The notes beneath the pieces were generated by a model. The model had not been told where the DNA came from and ran no database searches. It was given only the letters and a program-made list of their open reading frames with translations. Shown piece by piece: positions 32,799 through 40,900 of a DNA stretch of 64,000 bases. The DNA comes from a virus: the IMG/VR virus record IMGVR_UViG_3300020189_000013, positions 1 to 64,000 of that record. One strand, 5' to 3'. Position 1 is the stretch's first letter. Every line of letters starts with the position of its first letter. The translations under genes were made by a program, and so were the position numbers.

Positions 32799-32803
32799 GG
32801 AAA

Positions 32804-33112
32804 ATGACAAAAAAGATTGAAACCACGAGCGAGTCTCCAAGAGAGAAGATGCTTTCGGAGGCAGCAAAAATTATCTCTGGAGAGCGTGATCTTCAGTACG
32901 GCGGACCGGAAGACAATTTCCAAAGAATCGCGTCGCTATGGTCAGTCATTTTTGACAGAGACTTCAGCAAAGAAGATGTCGCAATGGCAATGATCGCAGT
33001 AAAACTCGCGCGATTTTCTTCCAACTACGGATTTCAACCAGACACCTGGACGGACATCGCGGGGTACGCGGCGTGCGGTTACGAGGTCGGGTTGATCGAC
33101 TCAGGAGAGTGA
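32804..33112 (+). CDS. DUF6378-like phage protein, 102 aa
   Basis: EAAKIISGERDLQYGGPEDNFQRIA, VAMAMIAVKLARF, TWTDIAGYAACGYE. This pattern ('GER...YG.PE.NF..IA..W', 'VA..M...K.AR', 'D.W.DIAGYAA.G.E') belongs to a family widespread in phages, DUF6378, usually found among nucleotide-metabolism genes and all-alpha in character. Biochemical role not established. Located 1 nt before the methyltransferase gene. Confidence 0.75.
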   Translation: MTKKIETTSESPREKMLSEAAKIISGERDLQYGGPEDNFQRIASLWSVIFDRDFSKEDVAMAMIAVKLARFSSNYGFQPDTWTDIAGYAACGYEVGLIDSGE

Positions 33113-33113
33113 C

Positions 33114-34361
33114 ATGAGCACGAAAAAGTTTATCGACTGCAACGGCCTCGCTGGCTTCATGAGCCTTGGCTTTGTAAACTCCGGAATGGAGATGCTGGCA
33201 AGGACTGGGACGTTGAACTTCGGTAATCCAGTTGCAGAAGTGAATAGACATCATCTCGGCAACTCGTGGAACTCGTCATTCTCCGATGATCCGAGCGACT
33301 GGCCTGATATGGAAGCAGACATTGTTCTCGGCTGCCCGCCGTGCTCTGGATGGTCTCTATGGTCTGGCCCGGCAAACCGCGGGCCTGATGCTAAGGCTCA
33401 CGAGCATACTCGCGCGTTCATGAGATACGCAGCTCGCATCAAGCCGAAGATGATTGTCTTTGAATGTGTGCAGCAAGCGTACACTCAAGGACGACCAATG
33501 ATGAATCAGTATCGTCAAATGGTAGAGGATCTCTCAGGCAAGCAGTACGATCTCTATCACGTCAAGCACAACAATCTCCAGGTCGGCGGATTCTCATATC
33601 GCATGCGGTACTTCTGGGTTGCTGTTGAAAAAGGCATGCCGTTTGGCGCTCACGCTGAGACGCCTAGCGAGATGCCTAGAATGATAGACGTAATTGGTGA
33701 CCTCGAGCACTGCGAGATCACGTGGGACCGACAGGCGTACTCCAACGACGGGTCGAAGTACGTTGCCGATCTCAGAAACCAAGACGGTACTGTTGACGGT
33801 CACATGAACAAGACAAATCTCGAGTCGCAGAGAATTCAAGAAATCTTTGACATCATCGGCAACGATGGTTGGAAGCCGATGAAGCAGATGAACGAGGCTC
33901 TTAAGCTCGCCGTCGAGATGAACGGAGGGTACTTTCCACAGAGCTGGAGCAACAAAGAAGACAAGATTCGCGCCAATGACTTCTACATGGGGTTCTCACT
34001 CCCAGCAAGATGGGACGCTGAATCTTTCTGCCACGTGCTCACCGGTAGCGCGCTCGATCACGTCGTGCACCCAACGCAGCCGAGAAGAATCACTCACAGG
34101 GAGGCGGCAAGAATTCAAGGCCTTCCCGATGATTGGGAAATCGTCGCCGCGAAGGACTACACCCCGCAGAGCGCGACTTGGGGCAAGGCAGTGGCGGTGC
34201 AGGCGGCTAACTGGATCGGAGAGGCCTGCTCAGCGGCCTTAGACGGCCAGCCAAACGGTCCACAGGGTGAATTGATTGGTGATCGCGAATACCTTCTCGA
34301 CACTGACAAGGGCTTTAGTAGAAACTTCGTCAAGAAGAACTTCTACCAGCGAGAAGACTAA
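33114..34361 (+). CDS. C5-cytosine DNA methyltransferase, 415 aa
   Basis: Motif I region FIDCNGLAGFMSLGFVNSGMEM, motif IV with the catalytic Cys in VLGCPPCSGWS (about residue 77), motif VI FECVQQ in place of ENV, motif VIII GGFSYRMRYFWVAV (QxRxR-like), and a C-terminal TH REAARIQGLPDDWE (motif IX/X region). All core positions are present apart from the Asn-to-Cys change in motif VI. It may protect phage DNA from host restriction, or supply 5mC for further modification. The specificity-determining region (about 190-330) is unusual in length. If cytosine is already hydroxymethylated, its role needs rethinking. Confidence 0.8.
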   Translation: MSTKKFIDCNGLAGFMSLGFVNSGMEMLARTGTLNFGNPVAEVNRHHLGNSWNSSFSDDPSDWPDMEADIVLGCPPCSGWSLWSGPANRGPDAKAHEHTRAFMRYAARIKPKMIVFECVQQAYTQGRPMMNQYRQMVEDLSGKQYDLYHVKHNNLQVGGFSYRMRYFWVAVEKGMPFGAHAETPSEMPRMIDVIGDLEHCEITWDRQAYSNDGSKYVADLRNQDGTVDGHMNKTNLESQRIQEIFDIIGNDGWKPMKQMNEALKLAVEMNGGYFPQSWSNKEDKIRANDFYMGFSLPARWDAESFCHVLTGSALDHVVHPTQPRRITHREAARIQGLPDDWEIVAAKDYTPQSATWGKAVAVQAANWIGEACSAALDGQPNGPQGELIGDREYLLDTDKGFSRNFVKKNFYQRED

Positions 34362-34365
34362 GTCG

Positions 34366-34413
34366 TTCTAAAGAAAGCGCCATTTGATATAGTGGCGGCA
34401 GACAGTAGCTGTC
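34366..34413 (+). promoter_or_regulatory. Candidate promoter with downstream dyad
   Basis: TTCTAA (34366-34371), a 16-nt spacer, and TATAGT (34388-34393) lie in the 71-nt gap before the 34433 gene. GACAG-TAG-CTGTC (34401-34413) is a perfect 5-bp inverted repeat at about +1 to +13, where a repressor would block initiation. ACGGAGCGACGC precedes the ATG. Moderately supported. Confidence 0.45.
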
Positions 34414-34432
34414 AACTAATACGGAGCGACGC

Positions 34433-34945
34433 ATGCAATCATTTCTAGTCTCGACTGACTCGTTTGAGACAACAGCAAAAGTACTAGACAACAAGCGCCT
34501 GCATAAGCAGACTCTTGAGGCATGGCAGTGCTTGCTAACAATCTCTGGCCTAGACCCAGAGGGCAACGACCGAAACCCTAAGGGCTGGGTGAATCACCCA
34601 GTTGTAAAAATGTGGCGCGGCTACGAGACAGTGTTTGTCTCATACATCTCGGCTACGTACTTCGAGTGGCGATCGCGCGGGTACAAATCAACTCTTCTTG
34701 AGAAAACGTACAGAACGTACGATCTAGCAGTCTCACTAGGCCGTGTCTCTTCCGAGTATCGACTCCCACCATGGATGCAAGACTCTACGTACTTTAGCAG
34801 CCTATGTTCTACTCATCGGACCGCACTCCTGTGCAAGAACTACGAGTGGTACCATCAGTTCGGCTGGCCAGAGGACTCGGGGACTGCACCAGAGACGTAC
34901 GAGTACTTGTGGCCTCATCAAGACGGCTACGTCATCGCCGGCTAA
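34433..34945 (+). CDS. MSMEG_6728 / pyrimidine-dimer glycosylase-family protein, 170 aa
   Basis: MQSFLVSTDSFETTAKVLDNKRLHKQTLEAWQCLLTI, then GWVNHPVVKMWRGYETVFVSYISATYFEWRSRGY. The pattern 'QTFLP...F..SA..LD..RL.KQ..E..Q.L......GW..HP...MWRGYE..L..Y' marks the MSMEG_6728 group, related to the pyrimidine dimer DNA glycosylase family (Pyr_excise, T4 DenV-related). It could repair UV damage or excise altered bases. A base-specific role linked to DNA modification is possible but unproven. It stands alone between two putative promoters. Confidence 0.7.
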   Translation: MQSFLVSTDSFETTAKVLDNKRLHKQTLEAWQCLLTISGLDPEGNDRNPKGWVNHPVVKMWRGYETVFVSYISATYFEWRSRGYKSTLLEKTYRTYDLAVSLGRVSSEYRLPPWMQDSTYFSSLCSTHRTALLCKNYEWYHQFGWPEDSGTAPETYEYLWPHQDGYVIAG

Positions 34946-35031
34946 TCGGCTGAGATGGCCCTAGAGTTCCGCACAATAAACTCTACGATATTGCTCCGAT
35001 AAGCAATGGTCATAGTATAGAATTATTCGGT
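34946..35031 (+). promoter_or_regulatory. Dyad and -10-like element before the 35032 gene
   Basis: ATTGCT (34990-34995), a 6-bp centre, then AGCAAT (35002-35007) form a perfect inverted repeat. TAGTATAGAAT follows at about 35013-35023, 8 nt before the ATG, so a transcript would be almost leaderless. TTGCTC within the dyad could double as the -35. A related ATTGC/GCAAT dyad and GATAGAAT lie at 14998-15078. Confidence 0.4.
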
Positions 35032-35373
35032 ATGAATGATTCACGCCCGGGCGAGACTCTATGGTCTGAGTGGTTAGGTGAAGACTACTCTTTATTCTCG
35101 AGCGGCGGAATTGTCTACTACACTATCGAGCACGTGGACATCGAGAATGAAGTTGTAAAGCGCGCTTTGGCATCGTCTCTTCAAAGAGATGGAGTAGCTC
35201 TCTCCTTAGGTGAAGGCTACAAATTTGTCGAGTCAGGTGTGCCGACACATGGATACGTCGGATACACAGACGGAGACGACGAGCCAACAGTTTGCGATTC
35301 CGACGGAGAGACATACTACGGTGACGAAATCGACGAGGTGCTAGAAGCTACCTGGGTCGAAATCGATGCCTAG
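35032..35373 (+). CDS. Acidic hypothetical protein, 113 aa
   Basis: Strongly acidic (MNDSRPGETLWSEWLGEDYSLF..., DGDDEPTVCDSDGETYYGDEIDEVLEATWVEID), with a central helix ENEVVKRALASSLQRDGVALSLG. No family recognised. It overlaps the WhiB gene by 8 nt, so it is co-translated with it. An acidic partner or anti-host protein is conceivable but unsupported. Confidence 0.5.
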   Translation: MNDSRPGETLWSEWLGEDYSLFSSGGIVYYTIEHVDIENEVVKRALASSLQRDGVALSLGEGYKFVESGVPTHGYVGYTDGDDEPTVCDSDGETYYGDEIDEVLEATWVEIDA

Positions 35374-35869
35374 CGGTCTAAGTAGATTCGACTGGCAAGA
35401 CAACGCAGAGTGTAAGAAGCCAGAGAATAAGCATCTTGCCCCCAACTTCTTTTCTGCCGAGCTCAGGGACAGATACGACGCTAAGAATCTTTGCTACTCG
35501 TGTCCCGTAAGAAAAGACTGCCTCAAGTACGCTCTTGAAGAAAAAGAACTTTGGGGCGTGTGGGGTGGCAAGGACGAGTCTGAAATACGAAGAGCGTTGT
35601 CAGTTTCTCACGAGGGCAAGGAAATACGACGAACAAGATTCCCGAATTGCCCATATTGCGGAGCCCGTCCGGTCAAGCTTCAAGTTCTTGTGCGCCCATC
35701 ACCTGAAGGCGGACGTTGGCCGACAATGCGATTAGTAAATTGCACAGAGTGCGACTTCACCTGGAGAAGTAGAACAAGCGCAAACGCTGTAAGCGCATAT
35801 CATTCAGCGCGAGAGAAGTCTAAAAAGAAGGCCGAGTCTTCAAAAAAGAGAAAGCCTAAGAAGACGTAA
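35366..35869 (+). CDS. whiB: WhiB-family transcription factor with C-terminal zinc ribbon, 167 aa
   Basis: WhiB signature: C16 in AEC, then C43-YS-C46-PVRKD-C52 (four Cys for a 4Fe-4S cluster), followed by YALEEKELWGVWGG (G-V/I-W-G-G turn, residues 64-68). WhiB proteins bind sigma factors in actinobacteria and are found only in actinobacteria and their phages. Residues 95-130 add a CPYC...CTEC zinc ribbon (C95, C98, C126, C129), and the C-terminus is very basic (KSKKKAESSKKRKPKKT), probably for DNA binding. Likely redirects host RNA polymerase. Last + strand gene; its stop is 1 nt from the convergent gene. Confidence 0.85.
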   Translation: MPSGLSRFDWQDNAECKKPENKHLAPNFFSAELRDRYDAKNLCYSCPVRKDCLKYALEEKELWGVWGGKDESEIRRALSVSHEGKEIRRTRFPNCPYCGARPVKLQVLVRPSPEGGRWPTMRLVNCTECDFTWRSRTSANAVSAYHSAREKSKKKAESSKKRKPKKT

Positions 35870-35870
35870 G

Positions 35871-36026
35871 TCAGTCGTGGCTGTGATCTCTTGCCGCAGC
35901 AAGAGACTGAGAAAGCGACGACACAGTCGCTTCTAGCATCGCAATCTTCTGCGCCTGCTGCGCGATCTGCGCGGTGAGACTGTTAATCACCTGCTGGACA
36001 TCAAGTTGCATGTCTGGGTTTTCCAT
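35871..36026 (-). CDS. Small coiled-coil protein, 51 aa
   Basis: Reading from ATG (36026-36024): MENPDMQLDVQQVINSLTAQ, then IAQQAQKIAMLEATVSSLSQ, then SLAAARDHSHD, stop at 35873-35871. Heptad-like spacing of I/V/L residues and many Gln suggest a short coiled coil. The start overlaps the upstream stop (TAATG on the - strand), supporting translation. Last gene of the morphogenesis operon. Similar short coiled-coil ORFs occur near tail genes in other phages; function unknown. Its 3' end contains two hairpins. Confidence 0.6.
   Translation of the reverse strand: MENPDMQLDVQQVINSLTAQIAQQAQKIAMLEATVSSLSQSLAAARDHSHD
35887..35932. terminator. Tandem hairpins at the convergent junction
   Basis: TCTCTTGC-CGCA-GCAAGAGA (35887-35906, 8 bp, 4-nt loop) and AAGCGAC-GACACA-GTCGCTT (35913-35932, 7 bp) lie one after the other within the 3' end of the 51-aa gene, just past the whiB stop. 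Being symmetric they could act on transcripts from both directions. Neither has a clear U-run, so they may be pause sites or RNA-stability elements instead of classic intrinsic terminators. Confidence 0.5.
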
Positions 36027-36292
36027 TACGTGTACCTCTGTCTTTTTACGAAGTCAATCAGCTCTTGATCGACCGCTACGTGATTCGGGGATAATTTTAT
36101 ACCGAGATCGCTAGGAAAGTTTAGACCAACGTTAGTTTGAGCCGGAACCGCTAAGATTCTTCCCGCGGTCTCGCAAATAAAGCACGACTCGTCATCTACC
36201 CAACTTACACCGCAGTCTGAGCAACAGTAAAGTGTAGAGTTCTTGTCTAGTGCTGAGAAGACAATGTCAGACGCGAAGTCTTCTACCTTCAT
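36026..36292 (-). CDS. Small zinc-ribbon-like protein, 88 aa
   Basis: MKVEDFASDIVFSALDKNSTLYCCSDCGVSWVDDESCFICETAG: two CxxC pairs (CSDC and CFIC) about 10 residues apart form a probable zinc knuckle, followed by LAVPAQTN and a C-terminal helix. No specific family. Encoded between the fibre gene (14-nt gap) and the 51-aa coiled-coil gene. Possibly a chaperone or regulatory protein; undetermined. Confidence 0.55.
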   Translation of the reverse strand: MKVEDFASDIVFSALDKNSTLYCCSDCGVSWVDDESCFICETAGRILAVPAQTNVGLNFPSDLGIKLSPNHVAVDQELIDFVKRQRYT

Positions 36293-36306
36293 GCGCGATA
36301 TTCTAA

Positions 36307-37938
36307 CTACCGAGCTTCCTTAGCACTGAACGAAGCGGCAGTATTGGCAAAGAACTGATTCATAGTGTTCGCGCTTCCGCCAAGAACAGTGGCAGTGTTG
36401 TTGATGAATCGGTACATCACAGAAGTGCCAGATGACGCGCCGTGAGTGTCGACAACTCTAACAAAAATTGGCGCGTACTGTTGCTGAAGAGTTCCGCCAG
36501 AGTTTTCTTCAGTAGCGCCAACTTGAACGCTCTGAACGTCTGTCCATGAGCTTCCGCCGTTAGTGCTTCTTTGTAGAAGCAAATACGGCTCTTCGTCTGT
36601 CGCAGTCACAGACTGAAAGACTCCACCCAGTTCTACAACGTTCTTCGTAAATCCACTAGTTACGGTCACTGTCACAGACGCAGCGGATCCGTTAGCATCC
36701 TGTATTGGCGAACCGTCCGTGATAGAAGCGTTTGCGTTAGACCCAGCGGCAGTGAGGTTGACGTCTGCCGTGTCTCCTTCGTATGTTGATAACGGGCTCG
36801 GTGAAAAGTTTGATCCGTCATAAACTAAGAAGTCTCCGGCTGCCGGTGGGGAAAATCCCATTGACACATCTGAAAGAGTGTCAAGATCGATTGGCCTGTT
36901 GATCCAATCTGCTCCGTCAAAGTACAGATGATCTCCAGATGTAGGAGTGACTACTGTAAAGTCAGTGTCGCTAAGATCACCTAACGCGTGATTGGCGATG
37001 CTACTGACAGTCCCAGTGAATGTCGCATCGGTGCCGTCAGTGCCATTGTCGAGAATCTTAGACGTTCCGTTTCCAGCATAGATGTCGCCAGTGACACTGC
37101 CTGTAACGTCACCAGTGACATTTCCAGAGAGACTGGCAGTAACACTATTGAACGTGACGTTGTCCGTGGTCCCGACGGCTTGGCCAATAGCGATTGACGG
37201 TATCGACCCTTCTCCAATTGTCCCGCTTAGAATTACACCGGTGCCAGCAGTCAATGACTCGACATAGTCGCCTGTGGTGTCAGTGCCGAGCGCAACTGCG
37301 CCGCTTTGCACAGTTGTTGAAACAGTTATCGTTCCATTAGCAAGATCAGTAAGCGTCGCGCTTGCTGAACCTGCCACGTCTCCAGTGAGGGTTACGGTGA
37401 TCTCAGGGTCCGGCTTGTTGAGAACATTTGACCAGTCGACCTGCGCGTCGATCTCTCCGATTGTACCTGAGAACACCTCAGAGCTATTCGTCGCGTCTGG
37501 GACGAACGTGAATTTGCCGGTGGAATCGTCAAAGCCAAAGAAGCCGACTTTTGCTGCTGCACCATTATGCCAGCGGAACTCGACACCGCGATCTTTGTTG
37601 TCGTCAGACGCTGGAGCAGTGTCTCCACCAAGAGTGAAGATCGGATCATCAACAGTAACAGTCGTCGAGTTTGTTGTCGTTGTTGTGCCGTTGACGGTTA
37701 AGTTCCCTGTCACCGTAAGGTTACCGCCAATTGATCCGGCGCCGCTCACAGTCAACGAAGTGAGCGTCCCGACGGACGTAAGACTTGAGCCAAGAACGGT
37801 TGAGGCAAGAGAATACGACGGCGAAGAGTACGTAAATCTCTCGTCAATTGCTTGAATAGCAGTATTTAACGTAGAACCCCAGCCGGTGTCTCCGTTTTCT
37901 GGGAGCGGCGTCGCTCCATCAATTAAATATGTAGCCAT
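36307..37938 (-). CDS. Fibre/neck structural protein with repeated beta motifs, 543 aa
   Basis: N-terminus MATYLIDGATPLPENGDTGWGSTLNTAIQAID is a common start of phage fibre proteins (short virion-binding domain). It is followed by LTSLTVSGAGSIGGNLTVTGNLTVNGTTTTTN, GVEFRWHNGAAAKVGFFG..., and long S/T/G/D-rich strands. The C-terminal ~150 residues (TVTSGFTKNVVELGGVFQSVTATDEEPYLLLQRSTNGGSSWTDVQ...RFINNTATVLG) form a jelly-roll-like domain. Encoded right after the tape measure in the reading direction, it is likely a side or central fibre. Many similar fibre proteins occur in aquatic phages. Confidence 0.65.
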   Translation of the reverse strand: MATYLIDGATPLPENGDTGWGSTLNTAIQAIDERFTYSSPSYSLASTVLGSSLTSVGTLTSLTVSGAGSIGGNLTVTGNLTVNGTTTTTNSTTVTVDDPIFTLGGDTAPASDDNKDRGVEFRWHNGAAAKVGFFGFDDSTGKFTFVPDATNSSEVFSGTIGEIDAQVDWSNVLNKPDPEITVTLTGDVAGSASATLTDLANGTITVSTTVQSGAVALGTDTTGDYVESLTAGTGVILSGTIGEGSIPSIAIGQAVGTTDNVTFNSVTASLSGNVTGDVTGSVTGDIYAGNGTSKILDNGTDGTDATFTGTVSSIANHALGDLSDTDFTVVTPTSGDHLYFDGADWINRPIDLDTLSDVSMGFSPPAAGDFLVYDGSNFSPSPLSTYEGDTADVNLTAAGSNANASITDGSPIQDANGSAASVTVTVTSGFTKNVVELGGVFQSVTATDEEPYLLLQRSTNGGSSWTDVQSVQVGATEENSGGTLQQQYAPIFVRVVDTHGASSGTSVMYRFINNTATVLGGSANTMNQFFANTAASFSAKEAR

Positions 37939-37972
37939 GTCGTCTCCGTTCTCAGACCTTATTCATAATATC

Positions 37973-40900
37973 TTAGACAAACGCGCCTTTGCGTAGTTGA
38001 AATGCTAGTTGACGTGAAACCATCGCCGCGAGTTCTGCTTCATCCATGCCAGCAGACGGGTATACGTTCAGCGTAATTCCGCCGCCAGAGAGCTGCTGAA
38101 TGATTGCGCGATCTCGAGTCGACAAACCCTGCTCGTCGAGCGGCTCAACGCGCTCTCTACGACCACCTTCACCGATCACAGCGAGCATTCCGCCGGACAC
38201 CGCTGGGACAATTCCACCCTCAGCAAGGCCGCCGGCAAACGCTCGCATGTTCGCAGCAAGAGCCGCGCGATCTCGTCCCGCCGATATCTGCACGGCTTGG
38301 AACAACGATGTGTTGTCGCCGACCGTTGTTGCGTTCTCGAACGTCGGGATTTTGGGGACCGAGATGCTTCTTCCGCCAATAACGGGAATCCAGTCCGGGG
38401 CAGTCCAACTTAGCTTACCAGCAGTATTATTCCAAATGTTTGCAACGAAGTTAAATGCCGTTTTGAACGCTCCAGTAATTGCCCCAGCAACTCCAGAAAT
38501 AAAGCTACCAACCTTTTGGAAGCCGAGACCGATTCCGTTAAGAACGCCTTCTACGACGTCAGAAACCACACTAAACGCGGTGCTAAAGATATTTCCGATC
38601 CCAGAGATAACGCCTGTGATAAAGCCCCACGCCTTTGAGAACGCTGTCTTGATCCCTTCCCAAACTCCTCCGATAAAGTCTCCGATACCAGAGAAGATCG
38701 CGCGAATGTCGACACCGAAGATGTCTTCTACCCAGTCGAGAATCTTACCGAAGATCTCCTTAAGAAAGTCCCACGCGAACTGAATCGCAGTCGAGATCGC
38801 GCCCTTGATCTTTTCCCACGCTTTTCCGAAGTGTTCGCTGACGCCGTCCATGTCGCCTTTGAACAGCGCAAAGATTCCTTGCACGAACTCCCAGACGCCC
38901 TGGAACACTTGAATGATTGACGAAACTATCCCGATGAAGTAAGAGATCGCTATAGCGGCAACGTCAATTGCCTCAACAAGAAGAAATTGAATCAACGGGA
39001 TAATGTACGTCCCCATGAAGTCGCCAACCTGGCCCATCCAATAGTTGAGCGACTCCCAGGCTCCGTTCATACCGCCAAACGGCTCGAGCGCTGCATCGAT
39101 AGCTTCTTTAATGGTGTAAAAGGCGTTAGTTAGTGCTACGAACACTCCGGAGACAAGATCCATTACGGCAGTTCTAAACGTCTCGCTGTTCTGCCACATC
39201 AAAACCAACGCGCCGATGACAGCGCCGATAGCTGCTACCGCTCCGCCGCCAGAGAGAAGAACTCTAAATAGCGAGGTCCCTTTGGCTGCTAACAGCTCGC
39301 TAAGCGCATGGATGCCGCCACGAAACTTCTTCACTACATCGAACGCTTTAATGAAGTATCCAGCGAACACCTTGCCAAAGAACCCACTGACCTTTAGCAT
39401 GAGTTGTACGCCTTTTGCAGCACCCAAGAACGCGGCTGTCATGAGGAATATCTCACGCACTGTTTCATTTGCAAGAGCCTTGTTTAGATACTCAAGGCCT
39501 GTTGTAAGAACACCAAAGAAGTTCTCAATTGACTCGGACTCGGTGAAGTACGCTAGTGTTTCACCAAGCGTTAACATGAACTCTGCAACGGCAGGTCCGG
39601 TGCTTGTTAGCGTATCAAATGCCCCCTCGAGCATCTGCAACCCGCCGCCCTGATTGAGGGTGTCAAAGAATCCCTTGATTCCCGGGTTGTTGCCGAGACG
39701 AATAAATACTCCTGTAAGTCCAGCAAGAAATCGCGATATTGACGCAAAGTTTTCTGCGATTTCAATGAAGAACGTCTCCAGTCGGCCGTCCTCGAGTGCC
39801 TCTTCAGTGAACGTTGCCCAGCGCTCTGTTGCCTCCTGGAACAGATCTAAAAGATTCTGACCGCCGCTACCCGGACCGGCTGCAGCCGCTCCGAGATTCA
39901 TAAGAGCATCACCGATGTTACTAAAGATCTCACCGAGCTGCGCAGCTACGTCGCCGGCTCTGTTGAAGTACTCCGTGAGCTCACTTACTTCGCCCTCAGC
40001 GGCCGAGTTCATGTCCTCGAGAGATGTCTTCCATCTCTCGGTAACTGTGACGATCCAGTCAACGAACCGCTGAATCAGTGGCCCAGCAGCGTCAAGAAGC
40101 GAGAGAAGCACATCGTAGAGATTACCAAACGCCTCACCAAGACCTTCGATGACGTAGACGTTCGTGTCGCCAATTCTCTCCAGCTCTTCGAGATTGCGCG
40201 CCTCAGTAACTACATCAGCGATGTGAACGGCGACTCGGCCAAGAGCACCGCCTGTCTTCTCAAGTATTCTCTCAAGAACTGGGAAAAGATCGTCAACCAG
40301 TTTCTGAATCGCTTGCTCGAGAGGTCCAAACAGTTCTCGGCCCGCGGCGTGCTTGAGCTTTAGCATGTCGCCCTCGAGCCCGACAATGAACTCCGCGAAT
40401 CTTCTAGCCTCGTCGCTAAGCTTGTCGAGAGCAGACGTTGTCGAGGCCGCCGCGTCTTCAGTCCCTTTACGCGCTTTCTCGAGCTCCTTCTCCGCCTCGA
40501 GCTGCGCGCGGATCGCGTCACGCTCTGCTCTTGCCTTGTCGTCAATGGCTTCCTGAACTCTCTCAGTAGCGGCGACAACCTCGTCAGAACCTTCAACACC
40601 CTTGCGGTTTGCCTCTTCTGTCTCAGCAGCAAGATCGGAGTTGCGATCTTTCGCGCGGCGAAGATTTAGATCTGCTTCAGCGTACGCAAGTTCAGCCTCG
40701 CGACGAGCTCTTGAGTTTGGTGGCAGATCCTGCACCCTAGCGAGTGTCTCACGCGCTTTCTCAAGCTCGATTGCAGCACGGCGCTCTGAGATTGCAGCGT
40801 CTTCTGCGTCAAAGTTTAGTTGCTGAAGACTTTCGGCAGCTTCTTTTCTCGCCTCGGTGAGATCTCGCTCGGCTCTCTCTAGATTCTTGTCAGCGCGAGC

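Noticed and set aside
37274-38783. + strand ORFs of 193 and 227 aa opposite the fibre and tape measure genes
   Set aside because: Pro/Ser-rich antisense shadows with no ribosome-binding sites; the - strand genes explain the region.
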